Notes: generated from the letters alone by a model not told the origin. A stretch of 64,000 nucleotides of DNA from Calidifontibacter indicus (GCF_003386865.1 NZ_QTUA01000001.1:806001-870000), one strand, 5' to 3'; counted from the first letter of the stretch, positions 51,139 to 60,477 are shown. Translations and numbers: made by a program.

Positions 51139-51861
51139 TTACTTCGCCGGCTTCAGCACGTAACCGGCGCCGCGCATGGTGTGGATCATCGGGTCGCGAC
51201 CGGCGTCGATCTTCTTGCGCAGGTAGGAGATGTACAACTCCACCACGTTGGCCTGACCGCCGAAGTCGTAGTGCCACACGCGGTCGAGGATCTGCGCCTT
51301 GCTCAGCACCCGCTTCGGGTTGCGCATCATGAACCGCAGCAGCTCGAATTCGGTTGCGGTCAAGCTGATCTCGGCGCCGTCGCGGATCACCTCGTGGCTG
51401 TCCTCGTCAAGGCTGAGATCGCCGACGCGCAACACCGATGAGGTCTCCTCGACCAGTTGCACCGAGCGCCGGATGAGCGCGCGGACGCGGGCCACGACCT
51501 CCTCCAGCGAGAACGGCTTGGTGACGTAGTCGTCGCCGCCGGCGGTGAGCCCGGCGACGCGGTCCTCGACGGCGTCCTTGGCGGTGAGGAAGAGCACCGG
51601 AAGGTTCGGGTCGGTGTCGCGCATGCGGCGCAGCACTTCGAGGCCGTCGAAGTCGGGCAGCATCATGTCGAGCACGACGGCGTCGGGCGAGAACTCCTTC
51701 GCGGTGCGCACCGCGCTGTTGCCGGTGGCCGCGGTGCGGATCTCCCAGCCCTCGTAGCGCAGCGCCATGCTGAGCAGTTCGGTGAGGTTCGACTCGTCGT
51801 CGACGACGAGCACGCGGACGGGGGAGCCGTCGAGCCGGGTGAGAGCAGGAGCGTTTGCCAT
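51139..51861 (-). CDS. OmpR/PhoB-family response regulator
   Basis: The 240-residue protein has a receiver domain with the acidic pair VVDDE near residue 20-23, phospho-acceptor D65 in VVLDMMLPD, and K115 in VTKPFSL. A winged-helix output domain follows, with EFELLRFMMRNPKRVLSKAQILDRVW and VVELYISYLRKKID. It is the first gene of a two-gene operon with the sensor kinase. A direct repeat CTAGCTGT with 11-base spacing stands 19 bases upstream of the start, the spacing expected for an OmpR-type dimer, which suggests autoregulation. Confidence 0.95.
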   Translation of the reverse strand: MANAPALTRLDGSPVRVLVVDDESNLTELLSMALRYEGWEIRTAATGNSAVRTAKEFSPDAVVLDMMLPDFDGLEVLRRMRDTDPNLPVLFLTAKDAVEDRVAGLTAGGDDYVTKPFSLEEVVARVRALIRRSVQLVEETSSVLRVGDLSLDEDSHEVIRDGAEISLTATEFELLRFMMRNPKRVLSKAQILDRVWHYDFGGQANVVELYISYLRKKIDAGRDPMIHTMRGAGYVLKPAK

Positions 51862-51879
51862 GAGACCAGTGTGCGGCTC

Positions 51880-51898
51880 ACAGCTAGCGGACAGCTAG
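51880..51898 (-). promoter_or_regulatory. Direct repeat upstream of the response regulator
   Basis: ACAGCTAG occurs at 51880-51887 and again at 51891-51898, an 11-base period that puts both copies on the same DNA face. OmpR/PhoB-type dimers bind such direct repeats. Self-regulation of the two-component operon is inference. Confidence 0.5.
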
Positions 51899-51945
51899 GG
51901 CGTTCCTGTGCGAATTCTGTGACGCCACCTATTCACGCCCCCACC

Positions 51946-52019
51946 CCGCAAACGCTGCGCTCCCCGTCAGGTGCTGCTGTTGCAACAGCAGCGTGTGCCG
52001 GGGAGCGCAGCGCTTGCGG
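51946..52019. repeat. Dispersed double-palindrome element, copy 3 (complete)
   Basis: Left arm 51946-51966 and right arm 51999-52019 are 21-base reverse complements with one mismatch. Between them lies a perfect 20-base palindrome, GCTGCTGTTGCAACAGCAGC (51973-51992). The element begins 30 bases beyond the stop of the minus-strand glpD (52050) and ends the spacer towards the two-component operon. It probably acts as the glpD terminator, but its length, the inner palindrome and the two relatives at 20554 and 31482 set it apart. Confidence 0.8.
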
Positions 52020-52049
52020 AGGGGACGGGCGGGTCGGACGAGGGTGGGG

Positions 52050-53777
52050 TCAGCGGGTGGCGAGCACCTGGCGCATGCCCGGACGGGTCTCGGGCGCCTC
52101 GTTGCGGCGGGCGTCGGACTCCTCGTCGGTCGTCAGCTCCTGGCTCTCACGCTCGGCCTTCACCCGCTCGAGGTAGGCCTTCACCTCGAGTTCCTTCTTC
52201 GAGTCGTCCCAGCCGAGCACGGGCGCGATGAGGTCGGCTGCTTCCTGGGCCGCCTCGGTGCCGCGGTGCTTGGTCTCGATCGACATGCGGGTGCGCCGGG
52301 TGAGCACGTCGGCGAGGTGCAGCGCGCCCTCGTGAGTGGCGGCGTACTTGATCTCGGCGCGCAGGTAGGCCTCGGCGTGGGTGACCGGCTCCAGCAGCGA
52401 CGGGTCTTCCTCGCCGAGCGCGAGCACCTCGTGCAGCTTCGACCCGTAGCGGCCGAGCAGGTGGTCGATGCGCCACTCGGGCAGCCCGGTTTCGCGGGCC
52501 AACTCGGCGGTGAGGTTGACCATCGCCTGGTAGCCCTCGGCCCCGATCAGCGGCACGTTCTCGGTGACAGAGTCCTTGATCGGGCCGAGGTCTTCGGCCG
52601 CGGCGTCGACGGCGTCCTTGGCCATCACCCGGTAGGTGGTGTACTTGCCGCCCGCGATCGAGATGAGGCCGGGTTCGGGTCGGGCCACCGCGTGCTCGCG
52701 CGACAGTTGGCTGGTCGACTCGCTCTCGCCGGCCAGCAGCGGACGCAGACCGGCGTAGACGCCGAGGATGTCGTCCTTGGTCAGTGGGGTGGCGAGCACG
52801 TCGTTGACGTGCTCGAGGATGTATTCGATGTCGGATTTGGTGGCCGCCGGGTGGGCGACGTCGAGCGCCCAGTCGGTGTCGGTGGTGCCGATGATCCACT
52901 GCTGGCCCCACGGGATCACGAAGAGCACCGACTTCTCGGTGCGCAGGATCAGACCCACCTCGCCGGCGATGCGATCACGCGGGACGAGGATGTGCACGCC
53001 CTTGCTCGCACGCACCCGGAAGCGTCCGCGTCCGCCGCTCATCTTCTGCACGTCGTCGGTCCAGACGCCGGTGGCGTTGATGACGACCTTGGCCCTGACG
53101 GTGAGGCGCTCGTCGGTGTCGACGTCGCGGACCACCGCGCCGACGACGCGGTCGGCCTCCTTGACGATCTCCACGACCTCGGTGCTGTTGCGCACGACGG
53201 CGCCGTAGTGCGCCGCGGTGCGGGCGACCGTCATCGTGTGCCGGGCGTCGTCGGCCTGGGCATCGAAATAGCGCACCGCGCCGACCAGCGCATCGGACTT
53301 CAGGCCCGGGAACAGCTTGAGGGCGCCGCCACGGGTGAGGTGCTTCTGGCGGGGCACCGAGCGGGCGCCACCCATCTGGTCGTACATGGTGAGGCCGGTG
53401 GCGACGTACGGGCGCTCCCAGCCGCGGTGGGACAGCGGGTAGAGGAAGGCCACCGGGTGCACAAGGTGAGGCGCGATGCGGGTGAGCATCAACTCGCGCT
53501 CCTTGAGCGCCTCGGCGACCAGGCTGAAGTTGAGCTGCTCGAGGTAGCGCAGGCCGCCGTGGAACAACTTGCTGCTGCGGGAGGAGGTGCCGCTGGCGAA
53601 GTCGCGCGCCTCCACCAGGGCGGTGCGCAGGCCGCGGGTGGCCGCGTCGAGGGCGATGCCCGCTCCGGTGACACCGCCACCGATGACGAGCACGTCGAAC
53701 TCCCGCTCGGTGAGTTCCTTCCAGGCCTGCTTGTGCTCGGCCGGGCCGAGCGTGGAGCTGAACGGCTGCATGACCAT
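52050..53777 (-). CDS. glpD: Glycerol-3-phosphate dehydrogenase, FAD-dependent
   Basis: The ATG at 53777 lies 6 bases after AGGAGGA and gives 575 residues. The FAD-binding loop is VLVIGGGVTGAGIALDAATRG. Family segments SGTSSRSSKLFHGGLRYLEQ, VINATGVWTDDV, GTTDTDW and SIAGGKYTTYRVMAKDAVD are present, and the C-terminal DAO domain is complete. It oxidises glycerol 3-phosphate to dihydroxyacetone phosphate and reduces quinone at the membrane. It is divergent from glpF-glpK, with a palindrome between the two promoters, and together they make a full glycerol pathway. Confidence 0.96.
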   Translation of the reverse strand: MVMQPFSSTLGPAEHKQAWKELTEREFDVLVIGGGVTGAGIALDAATRGLRTALVEARDFASGTSSRSSKLFHGGLRYLEQLNFSLVAEALKERELMLTRIAPHLVHPVAFLYPLSHRGWERPYVATGLTMYDQMGGARSVPRQKHLTRGGALKLFPGLKSDALVGAVRYFDAQADDARHTMTVARTAAHYGAVVRNSTEVVEIVKEADRVVGAVVRDVDTDERLTVRAKVVINATGVWTDDVQKMSGGRGRFRVRASKGVHILVPRDRIAGEVGLILRTEKSVLFVIPWGQQWIIGTTDTDWALDVAHPAATKSDIEYILEHVNDVLATPLTKDDILGVYAGLRPLLAGESESTSQLSREHAVARPEPGLISIAGGKYTTYRVMAKDAVDAAAEDLGPIKDSVTENVPLIGAEGYQAMVNLTAELARETGLPEWRIDHLLGRYGSKLHEVLALGEEDPSLLEPVTHAEAYLRAEIKYAATHEGALHLADVLTRRTRMSIETKHRGTEAAQEAADLIAPVLGWDDSKKELEVKAYLERVKAERESQELTTDEESDARRNEAPETRPGMRQVLATR

Positions 53778-53856
53778 CGTGGATCCTCCTGCTGGTGGGT
53801 GTGTTCTGTCTGGTTCTGGGGCCACTCTATGCGGCGGGTCAACGTGACCGACACCT

Positions 53857-53872
53857 CACTACGGGCGTAGTG
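53857..53872. promoter_or_regulatory. Palindromic operator between glpD and glpFK
   Basis: CACTAC-GGGC-GTAGTG has perfect six-base arms and lies 80 bases before glpD and 130 bases before glpF, between the divergent genes. It suits a shared repressor of GlpR or TetR type. No regulator gene is adjacent. Binding is inference. Confidence 0.5.
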
Positions 53873-53953
53873 TCCGCGTGTTTCCCGAGTGGCAATTGTG
53901 TCAAGTACTGCCCGGCGACCATGGTCGTTTGGTAGAACATGAGGATATCTCGA

Positions 53954-53978
53954 CGAGGAGCCGCCCCCGCGCTCCTCG
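53954..53978 (+). other. Hairpin in the glpF leader
   Basis: CGAGGAGC (53954-53961) pairs with GCTCCTCG (53971-53978). It ends 10 bases before the ribosome site AAGGAGG at 53988-53994 and could influence translation. Confidence 0.4.
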
Positions 53979-54003
53979 CGCAGCGATAAGGAGGGGTTCA
54001 AAG

Positions 54004-54744
54004 GTGAGCCTTGGAACCGTGTTCGTAAGTGAAGTGCTGGGAACGGCCATTCTGCTGTTGCTCGGTTGTGGCGTGGTCGCCAACGTCGCCCTGCCGCGTA
54101 ACAACGGCACCGACGGTGGCCCCCTGATGGTCAACTTCGGTTGGGGCCTCGCGGTCTTCGCGGGTGTCTACGTTGCCTACAAGTCAGGTGCGCACCTCAA
54201 CCCGGCGGTCACCATCGGCCTGCTGACCCAGAGCCTCGGCACCGACGGCGTGACCTACGCCAAGGGGGTGGAGATCACCGCCGGTTCCACGTTGACCTAC
54301 CTCAGTGCCGAACTCATCGGTGCCTTCCTGGGCGCCGTGCTGTGCTGGCTGGCCTACAAGAAGCAGTTCGACGAGCGCGGCGAGGCCGGCTCGCTGGGCG
54401 TCTTCTCGACCGGCCCGCAGATCAAGTCGACCGGCTGGAACCTCGTCACCGAGGCCATCGGCACCTTCGTGCTGGTTTTCGTCATCATGGCGTTCGGCAA
54501 GACCCCCGCCCAGCTCGGCCCGTTGGCGGTGGCACTGCTCGTGGTCGCTATCGGTGCATCCCTGGGTGGACCCACCGGCTACGCGATCAACCCGGCCCGT
54601 GACCTCGGCCCGCGCATCGCGCACGCTGTGCTGCCGATCCCGCACAAGGACGACAGCAACTGGGGCTACGCCTGGGTGCCGGTCGTCGGCCCGATCATCG
54701 GAGCGGTGCTCGCCGGTCTTCTCGCGTCGGTCTACATCGCCTGA
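54004..54744 (+). CDS. glpF: Glycerol facilitator (aquaglyceroporin)
   Basis: The 246-residue protein starts with GTG at 54004 after AAGGAGG. The six helices and two half-helices of MIP channels are visible, with SGAHLNPAVTIGL (first NPA) and GYAINPARDLGPRIAH (second NPA). The residue after the second NPA, Arg-Asp, marks the glycerol-conducting branch. It lets glycerol diffuse through the membrane. glpK follows after 105 bases in the same direction, so glycerol is trapped by phosphorylation. Confidence 0.95.
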   Translation: MSLGTVFVSEVLGTAILLLLGCGVVANVALPRNNGTDGGPLMVNFGWGLAVFAGVYVAYKSGAHLNPAVTIGLLTQSLGTDGVTYAKGVEITAGSTLTYLSAELIGAFLGAVLCWLAYKKQFDERGEAGSLGVFSTGPQIKSTGWNLVTEAIGTFVLVFVIMAFGKTPAQLGPLAVALLVVAIGASLGGPTGYAINPARDLGPRIAHAVLPIPHKDDSNWGYAWVPVVGPIIGAVLAGLLASVYIA

Positions 54745-54849
54745 CCGCGCAGTCGGTGGCGGCCGCTGCTGCGGTCGCCACCGCTGTCACTTCCCGCGTC
54801 CGGCCGCCCGGATGCTTCCCCGCAGCACAAGGCTAAAGGAGCCGCAGCA

Positions 54850-56400
54850 GTGAGCAAGCACATCGCTTCGATCGACCAAGGCACGACCAGCACCCGATGC
54901 ATGATCTTCGACCACGACGGCAAGGTCGTCTCGGTCGCACAGATGGAGCACGAGCAGATCTTCCCCAAGGCCGGCTGGGTCGAGCACAACCCGGCAGAAG
55001 TGTGGGAGAACACCCGCAAGGTCTCGGCGGAGGCCATGGCCAAGGCCGACATCGCCCGCGGCGACGTGGCCGCCGTCGGCATCACCAACCAGCGTGAGAC
55101 CGCGGTCGTCTGGGACAAGAACACCGGCGAGGCCGTCTACAACGCGATCGTCTGGCAGGACACCCGCACCGACAAGATCGTCGAGGAACTCGGCGGCTCC
55201 GAGGGTGCCGACAAGTACAAGGACAAGGTCGGCCTGCCGCTGGCCACCTACTTCTCCGGCCCCAAGGTCAAGTGGATCCTCGACAACGTCGAGGGCGCTC
55301 GCGAGAAGGCCGACAAGGGCGACCTGCTGTTCGGCAACATGGACACCTGGGTGCTGTGGAACATGACCGGCGGCTCGGACGGCGGTGTCCACGTCACCGA
55401 CGTCACCAACGCCTCGCGCACCATGTTGATGGACCTGGACACCCTGCAGTGGGACGAGTCGATCGTCAAGGACATGGGCATCCCGATGTCGATGCTGCCG
55501 GAGATCAAGTCCTCCTCGGAGGTCTACGGCACGGGCCGTGAGAAGGGCTCCTTCCCGGGCGTCCCGATCGCCGGCATCCTCGGCGACCAGCAGGCGGCCA
55601 CCTTCGGTCAGGTCTGCTACGAGAAGGGCACCGCCAAGAACACCTACGGCACCGGCAATTTCATGTTGCTGAACACCGGCGAGGAGAAGGTGATGAGCAA
55701 GAACGGTCTGCTCACCACCGTCTGCTACAAGATCGGGGACAACAAGCCGGTCTACGCACTCGAGGGTTCGGTGGCCGTCACCGGCTCGCTGGTGCAGTGG
55801 CTGCGCGACAACCTCAACCTGATCAGCTCGGCGCCAGAGGTCGAGGACCTCGCCAAGGGTGTCGAGGACAACGGCGATGTCTACATCGTCCCGGCGTTCT
55901 CGGGTCTGTTCGCGCCGCACTGGCGCTCCGACGCCCGCGGCGCGATCGTCGGCCTCACCCGATACGCGAACAAGGGCCACATCGCCCGTGCCGCGCTCGA
56001 GGCCGTCGCGTTCCAGAGCCGCGAGGTGATGGACGCGATGAACGCCGACTCCGGTGTCGACCTCACCGAGCTCAAGGTCGACGGCGGCATGGTGGTCAAC
56101 GAGACCCTCATGCAGTTCCAGGCCGACATCCTCGGCGTGCCGGTGATCCGTCCGGTGATCAACGAGACCACCGCGCTGGGCGCCGCCTACGCCGCCGGTC
56201 TCGCGGTCGGGTTCTGGAAGGACGAGGACGAACTGCGCAAGCAGTGGGCCGAGGACAAGCGCTGGGAGCCGCAGATGGACGAGGCCGACCGCAAGCGTCT
56301 GTACGCCAAGTGGAACAAGGCCGTCCAGCGCACCCTCGACTGGGCCAAGGACGACGAGAAGCCGGAAGACGCGGTGTCGGAGGCCGACATCCAGCAGTAA
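54850..56400 (+). CDS. glpK: Glycerol kinase
   Basis: The 516-residue protein starts with GTG after AAGGAGCC. It shows [18 protein letters not shown], the signature-type [48 protein letters not shown] and the C-terminal [18 protein letters not shown]. It phosphorylates glycerol with ATP to glycerol 3-phosphate, the GlpD substrate. A Lys/Glu-rich tail ends the protein. An 18-bp perfect terminator follows at once. Confidence 0.97.
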   Translation: MSKHIASIDQGTTSTRCMIFDHDGKVVSVAQMEHEQIFPKAGWVEHNPAEVWENTRKVSAEAMAKADIARGDVAAVGITNQRETAVVWDKNTGEAVYNAIVWQDTRTDKIVEELGGSEGADKYKDKVGLPLATYFSGPKVKWILDNVEGAREKADKGDLLFGNMDTWVLWNMTGGSDGGVHVTDVTNASRTMLMDLDTLQWDESIVKDMGIPMSMLPEIKSSSEVYGTGREKGSFPGVPIAGILGDQQAATFGQVCYEKGTAKNTYGTGNFMLLNTGEEKVMSKNGLLTTVCYKIGDNKPVYALEGSVAVTGSLVQWLRDNLNLISSAPEVEDLAKGVEDNGDVYIVPAFSGLFAPHWRSDARGAIVGLTRYANKGHIARAALEAVAFQSREVMDAMNADSGVDLTELKVDGGMVVNETLMQFQADILGVPVIRPVINETTALGAAYAAGLAVGFWKDEDELRKQWAEDKRWEPQMDEADRKRLYAKWNKAVQRTLDWAKDDEKPEDAVSEADIQQ

Positions 56401-56451
56401 CCGACCGGTGGATGAGCCGTCGTGAGGTTGCGAGCGACGCATCGAAACCCG

Positions 56452-56499
56452 GAACAGAACCAGGCCCCAGCCCGACACGGGTGGGGCCTGGTTCTGTTC
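56452..56499. terminator. Bidirectional terminator after glpK
   Basis: Bases 56452-56469 pair exactly with 56482-56499, an 18-bp stem with a 12-base loop. It separates glpK from the convergent siderophore operon and overlaps the last bases of its ATPase gene. Confidence 0.88.
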
Positions 56500-57295
56500 A
56501 GGCAGCGGGGACGCTGTGGTGCCGGCCGATCGGCACCACCAGCGGCGTCCCGGTCACCGGGTCGGGCACGACACTCGCGGTCAGACCGAAGATCCCGCGC
56601 ACTCGCTCGGCGGTGATCACCTCCGTCGGGCTGCCCTGAGCGACGACCGTTCCCTCCTTGACCGCGACGAGTTCGTCGGCGTACCGGGCAGCCAGATTGA
56701 GATCGTGCAGCACCATCGCCACCGTCGTCCCGCGCTCGCGGTTGAGGTCGGTGACCAGGTCGAGCACGTCGACGGCGTGGGCGAGGTCGAGGAAGCTGGT
56801 GGGTTCGTCGAGCAGCAGCACATCGGTCTGTTGGGCGAGCACCATCGCGATCCACACCCGCTGTCGTTGGCCACCGGAGAGTTCCTCGACGAGGCGGTCG
56901 GCGAGGTCGAGGGTTGCGGTGGCTTCGAGTGCCTCGGCGACGATGCGATCGTCGTCACGGGTACGGGGACGAAACGCGCTCTGGTGCGGATGCCGGCCCA
57001 GCCCGACGAGTTCGACGACGGTCATGCCGCTCGGCGCGACAGGTTGCTGTGGGAGCAGCGCGACGCGCAGCGCGACCTGCTTGGGACGCATCGACCTCAG
57101 GTCGGCGCCGTCGAGCAGCACCGCACCCGTGTGCGGACGCAACACCCGCGACAGCCCGCGCAGCAGCGTCGACTTGCCGCAGCCGTTCGCGCCGACGATC
57201 GCGGTGATCTTGCCCGCGGGCAGCGCGAGGTCGAGACCGTCGACGACGGTGTGCTTGTCGTAGGTGAGGGTGAGGCCACGTGCTTCGAGGGTCAT
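56498..57295 (-). CDS. Iron-siderophore ABC importer, ATPase (FepC/FhuC type)
   Basis: The 265-residue protein has Walker A GANGCGKSTLL, a Q-loop LLPQQP, the signature LSGGQRQRVWIAMVLAQ, Walker B VLLLDEPTSFLDL and the switch His in VLHDLNLAARYADELVA. The subfamily wording SGMTVVELVGLGRHPHQ fits siderophore or vitamin B12 importers. It is the last gene of an operon ordered (minus strand) reductase, binding protein, permease, permease, ATPase. It energises uptake through the two permeases. Confidence 0.93.
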   Translation of the reverse strand: MTLEARGLTLTYDKHTVVDGLDLALPAGKITAIVGANGCGKSTLLRGLSRVLRPHTGAVLLDGADLRSMRPKQVALRVALLPQQPVAPSGMTVVELVGLGRHPHQSAFRPRTRDDDRIVAEALEATATLDLADRLVEELSGGQRQRVWIAMVLAQQTDVLLLDEPTSFLDLAHAVDVLDLVTDLNRERGTTVAMVLHDLNLAARYADELVAVKEGTVVAQGSPTEVITAERVRGIFGLTASVVPDPVTGTPLVVPIGRHHSVPAA

Positions 57296-57301
57296 GCGTT
57301 G

Positions 57302-58303
57302 TTACTTCCTCGCGAGGTGGGGCGATGTCAACAGGAACAGCAGGAAAGGCGCGCCGGCAATGCCGGTGAGCACACCGACCGGGAAGCCGCCGGGCACGAC
57401 GTACGTGGTGAGGTAGTCGGCGGCAACGACGATGCAGGCTCCGATCAGTGCCGACAACGGGATCGAGGGGCGGCCGCCGTTGAGGCGGCGCGCGGTGGGC
57501 CCCGCGAGCAGGCTGACGAACGCGATGGGGCCGGTGACGGAGGCCGCGGTGGCGGTGATGACGACCGCGACGGCCATGAGCGCGAGTCGGGTGCGGCCAG
57601 CCGCAGCGCCGAGTGCAGTGGCCGCTTCGGCGCCGAGTTCGATCAGTCGCAGCGGCCGGGCGAGTACCGCGGCCACCGGCAGTCCGACGGCCAATACGAT
57701 TGTCAGCCGGGCGATTCCGCTCCACGCGGGGGAGTTGAGCGACCCAGTCAGCCACACCATCGCGTCCTGTGCCTGATGGATGTTGGAGCGCATGAGCAAC
57801 CACTGGATCAGCGACTGCAGCGCCGCGCTGATGCCGAGCCCGATGAGGATCATCCGGTGCGAGGCGGTCGCGCCGCGGCCGCCGACGAGGTGGATCAGCA
57901 GCGCGACGACGAGGCTGCCGACGAGCGCGGCGAGCGACATCGGTGTGCCCGACCAGCCCAGCAGCACCGACGAACCCAGCGCCCCTGCGCTTGCTCCCAG
58001 CGAGACGCCGAGCACATCGGGGCTGGCCAGCGGGTTGCGCAACATCGTCTGGAAGATCGACCCGGCCGCGCCGAAGGCGACCCCTGCAAGAGCTCCTGCG
58101 AGCGCGGCCGGGAGTTTGGACTCCATCACCATGAAGCCGGCCACCGGGATGTCGGTGCCGGTCACGATGCGGAAGAAGTCGGGGATCGTCACGGTGTAGT
58201 CGCCGAGCAGCACGCGCGCGGCGAGCAGTCCGAGCAGCGCGAAGGCCGCGGTTGCGAGCGCGACCGACAACCTGCGGCGGACGCGGGTGCGCGCCGCGGC
58301 CAC
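57302..58303 (-). CDS. Iron-siderophore ABC importer, FecCD permease 2
   Basis: The protein has about nine to ten helices: LPAALAGALAGVAFGAAGSIFQTMLRNPLASPDVLGVSLGAS is the FecCD block with NPLASPD, and VTGPIAFVSLLAGPTARRL the later conserved one. No ATG, GTG or TTG occurs at the end of the upstream gene. The best start is the GTG at 58303, giving 333 residues; a CTG at 58342 overlapping the previous stop is an alternative. It forms the channel with the permease encoded upstream. Confidence 0.88.
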   Translation of the reverse strand: MAAARTRVRRRLSVALATAAFALLGLLAARVLLGDYTVTIPDFFRIVTGTDIPVAGFMVMESKLPAALAGALAGVAFGAAGSIFQTMLRNPLASPDVLGVSLGASAGALGSSVLLGWSGTPMSLAALVGSLVVALLIHLVGGRGATASHRMILIGLGISAALQSLIQWLLMRSNIHQAQDAMVWLTGSLNSPAWSGIARLTIVLAVGLPVAAVLARPLRLIELGAEAATALGAAAGRTRLALMAVAVVITATAASVTGPIAFVSLLAGPTARRLNGGRPSIPLSALIGACIVVAADYLTTYVVPGGFPVGVLTGIAGAPFLLFLLTSPHLARK

Positions 58304-58338
58304 CGCCTTCAGGGCGGGGGTGGCGCAGGTTGCGGCAG

Positions 58339-59385
58339 TCAGAGGGTGACCACCTTGCGGCGCAGCAACACGATCAGCGCGGGCACCCCCACCAGTGCGG
58401 GGAGGATGCCGGCCGGAAGCTCGCCTGGGCGGGCCACGACGCGTCCGATGACGTCGGCGAGGGTCAGCATCACGGCGCCGCCCAAGGCGCACAGCGGCAG
58501 CAAGCGGGCGTGGTCGGGCCCAGCGAAGCCGCGCACGACGTGGGGCACGACGAGCCCGACGAAGGCGATCGGGCCGGCGATCGAGGTGGCCGTGCAGGCG
58601 AGCAGCAGGGCTCCGGCGGCGACGGTGATGCGCACCAGCGCGACCCGCCGGCCGAGGGCACGGGCCAGGTCGTCGCCGAGCGCGAGCGCGTTGAGAGTGC
58701 GCGCCGAGGCGACCACGATCAGTGCGCCGACGGCGAGGAAGGGGAGGGTGAGGAGCAGGTTCGCCGACTCGCGTCCGCCGACGGAGCCCACCTGCCAGAA
58801 ACGGTAGACCTCGAGCGCCCCCTGGTCGCGCATGAGCAGTGCGGCGGTGATGCTCGAGCAGCCGGCGGTGACCGCCGCGCCGGTCAGTGCCAGCGTGATC
58901 GGGCCTGCGCCGCCGTGGGCCGCGGAGGCGATCGCATAGACGACGAACGCCGCGAGTGAGCCGCCGAGCAGGGCAAGGAGCACGAACGACAGTTGGTTGC
59001 CGGCGAAGCCGGTGGTCAGGCCGATGACGACGGCCAGTGAGGCGCCGGCGTTGACGCCGAGCAGGCCCGGGTCGGCCAGCGGGTTGCGGGTGAGTCCCTG
59101 CAGCGCGGCACCCGACACGGCGACCGACGCCCCGACGACGACGGCGACGAGGGTACGGGTGCCGCGTGCATCGACGACGGCAGCCGCGTCACCAGTGCCG
59201 GTGAAGAACGCGTGCAAAGCGTCGAGCATGCCGAGGCTGCTGCTGGAGCCGATGGCGAGGGAGAGCACGCAGGCGACGCCCAAGGTCGCCGCCGCGATCG
59301 CGAAGGCGACGCCGGCGCGCCGGCGCGACCCGCGTCCGTTGGTGGGTCGGCCGGACGCGGGTCGGGTGGAGACGAGAGTGCTCAC
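58339..59385 (-). CDS. Iron-siderophore ABC importer, FecCD permease 1
   Basis: The 348-residue protein starts with GTG at 59385, overlapping the binding-protein stop (GTGA at 59382-59385). It shows LQGLTRNPLADPGLLGVNAGASLAVV and SIAGPIAFVGLVVPHVVRGFAGPDHARLLP, the two FecCD hallmarks. About nine helices are visible. With permease 2 it forms the importer pore for a ferric siderophore. Confidence 0.93.
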   Translation of the reverse strand: MSTLVSTRPASGRPTNGRGSRRRAGVAFAIAAATLGVACVLSLAIGSSSSLGMLDALHAFFTGTGDAAAVVDARGTRTLVAVVVGASVAVSGAALQGLTRNPLADPGLLGVNAGASLAVVIGLTTGFAGNQLSFVLLALLGGSLAAFVVYAIASAAHGGAGPITLALTGAAVTAGCSSITAALLMRDQGALEVYRFWQVGSVGGRESANLLLTLPFLAVGALIVVASARTLNALALGDDLARALGRRVALVRITVAAGALLLACTATSIAGPIAFVGLVVPHVVRGFAGPDHARLLPLCALGGAVMLTLADVIGRVVARPGELPAGILPALVGVPALIVLLRRKVVTL

Positions 59386-60431
59386 TGCGCCTTGGCGGCG
59401 GCCGCAGCAAGCTGCGGCAGGAACTTCTCGAGTGCGGTCGGGATGCTCAGCGGGGTGGGGCTGGACATCGGCATGGCCGCGACGTTGTCGGAGCTGGCGA
59501 CGTACGAACCACGTTGCAGCGCAGGGATTTTCGACAGCAGCGCGTTGCCGGTGATCTGCTTGGTCTGCGCCGCGTTGTCGACGTAGAAGACCAGCACGTC
59601 GGCGTCGGCGGTCGAGGCATTCTCGGCCGAGACATCGACGCTGAACAGGTTGGGCTTGCCGGCGGACAGTTTGGTGACGAAGCTCGGCGTCGTCATGCCG
59701 AACGCCTCAAGCATGCGCGGACGGTTGTCGATCGAGGTGTAGAAGCTCGCCTTCGACAGGTCGGTCGGGGTGAACCAGGCCCACGCCGCCGACTTGCCCT
59801 TGAGCGCGGGGTACTTCGCAACGGCGGTCTTGATGGAGTTCTCGGTGTCGGTCTTCAGCTTCGCGGCCTCGGTGGACTTGCCGAGCGCCTTGCCGACGAG
59901 GTCCAGCGACTGCTGCCACGAGGTGCCCCAGGGCTGGTCGGGGTAGGCGACGACAGGTGCGATCTTCGACAGCTTCGCGTAATCGTCCTTGGTGATGCCG
60001 GAGTTGGTCGCGAGGATCAGGTCGGGTTTGAGCGCGGCGACCTTGTCGAACGGCGTGCCGTCGGCGTCGCTGTAGCGGGTGGGCTGCTTTCCGCCGATCT
60101 TCGCCAGCGCGGCGTCGTACCAATCGGTCGACTTGCCGGCGTTGCCACCCCAGGTGACTTCCGGCGCACCGACCGGCGCGACGCCGAGCGAGACCGCGAC
60201 GTCCTGGTCGCTCCAGCCGAGGGTCACCACTCGCTGCGGCGCCTTGGTGATGGTGGCGGAACCGAGGGCTGTCTTTACAGTCACCGGGAAGGCGCCGCTG
60301 TCGGTGGTCGTTGTGGCGCCGGCCGCCTGGGTGCCCGCGGTTTGGCTGTCGGCGCCACCGGTCGGCCCGGTCGAGCAGGCTGCGAGCAAGCCCGTTGCCA
60401 GCAGCGCGATGGGAAATGCGATCTTCTGCAT
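59382..60431 (-). CDS. Iron-siderophore substrate-binding lipoprotein
   Basis: The ATG at 60431 gives 349 residues. The signal peptide MQKIAFPIALLATGLLAAC ends in the lipobox LAAC, so C19 is lipidated. A Thr/Ala-rich spacer precedes the two-lobed FecB-type domain, with APQRVVTLGWSDQDVAVSLGVAPVG, LKPDLILATNSGITKDDYAKLS and a long linking helix. It catches a ferric siderophore outside the membrane. The ligand is not known, and no siderophore synthesis genes lie here. Confidence 0.93.
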   Translation of the reverse strand: MQKIAFPIALLATGLLAACSTGPTGGADSQTAGTQAAGATTTTDSGAFPVTVKTALGSATITKAPQRVVTLGWSDQDVAVSLGVAPVGAPEVTWGGNAGKSTDWYDAALAKIGGKQPTRYSDADGTPFDKVAALKPDLILATNSGITKDDYAKLSKIAPVVAYPDQPWGTSWQQSLDLVGKALGKSTEAAKLKTDTENSIKTAVAKYPALKGKSAAWAWFTPTDLSKASFYTSIDNRPRMLEAFGMTTPSFVTKLSAGKPNLFSVDVSAENASTADADVLVFYVDNAAQTKQITGNALLSKIPALQRGSYVASSDNVAAMPMSSPTPLSIPTALEKFLPQLAAAAAKAQ

Positions 60432-60477
60432 GCGAGGAATTTCCTTGTCGGATAAGAGATTTCGGGCGGGTTGTGGT

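Noticed and set aside
56516-58807. A 763-codon plus-strand frame through the siderophore operon
   Set aside because: It is antisense to the ATPase and permeases whose motifs are intact.
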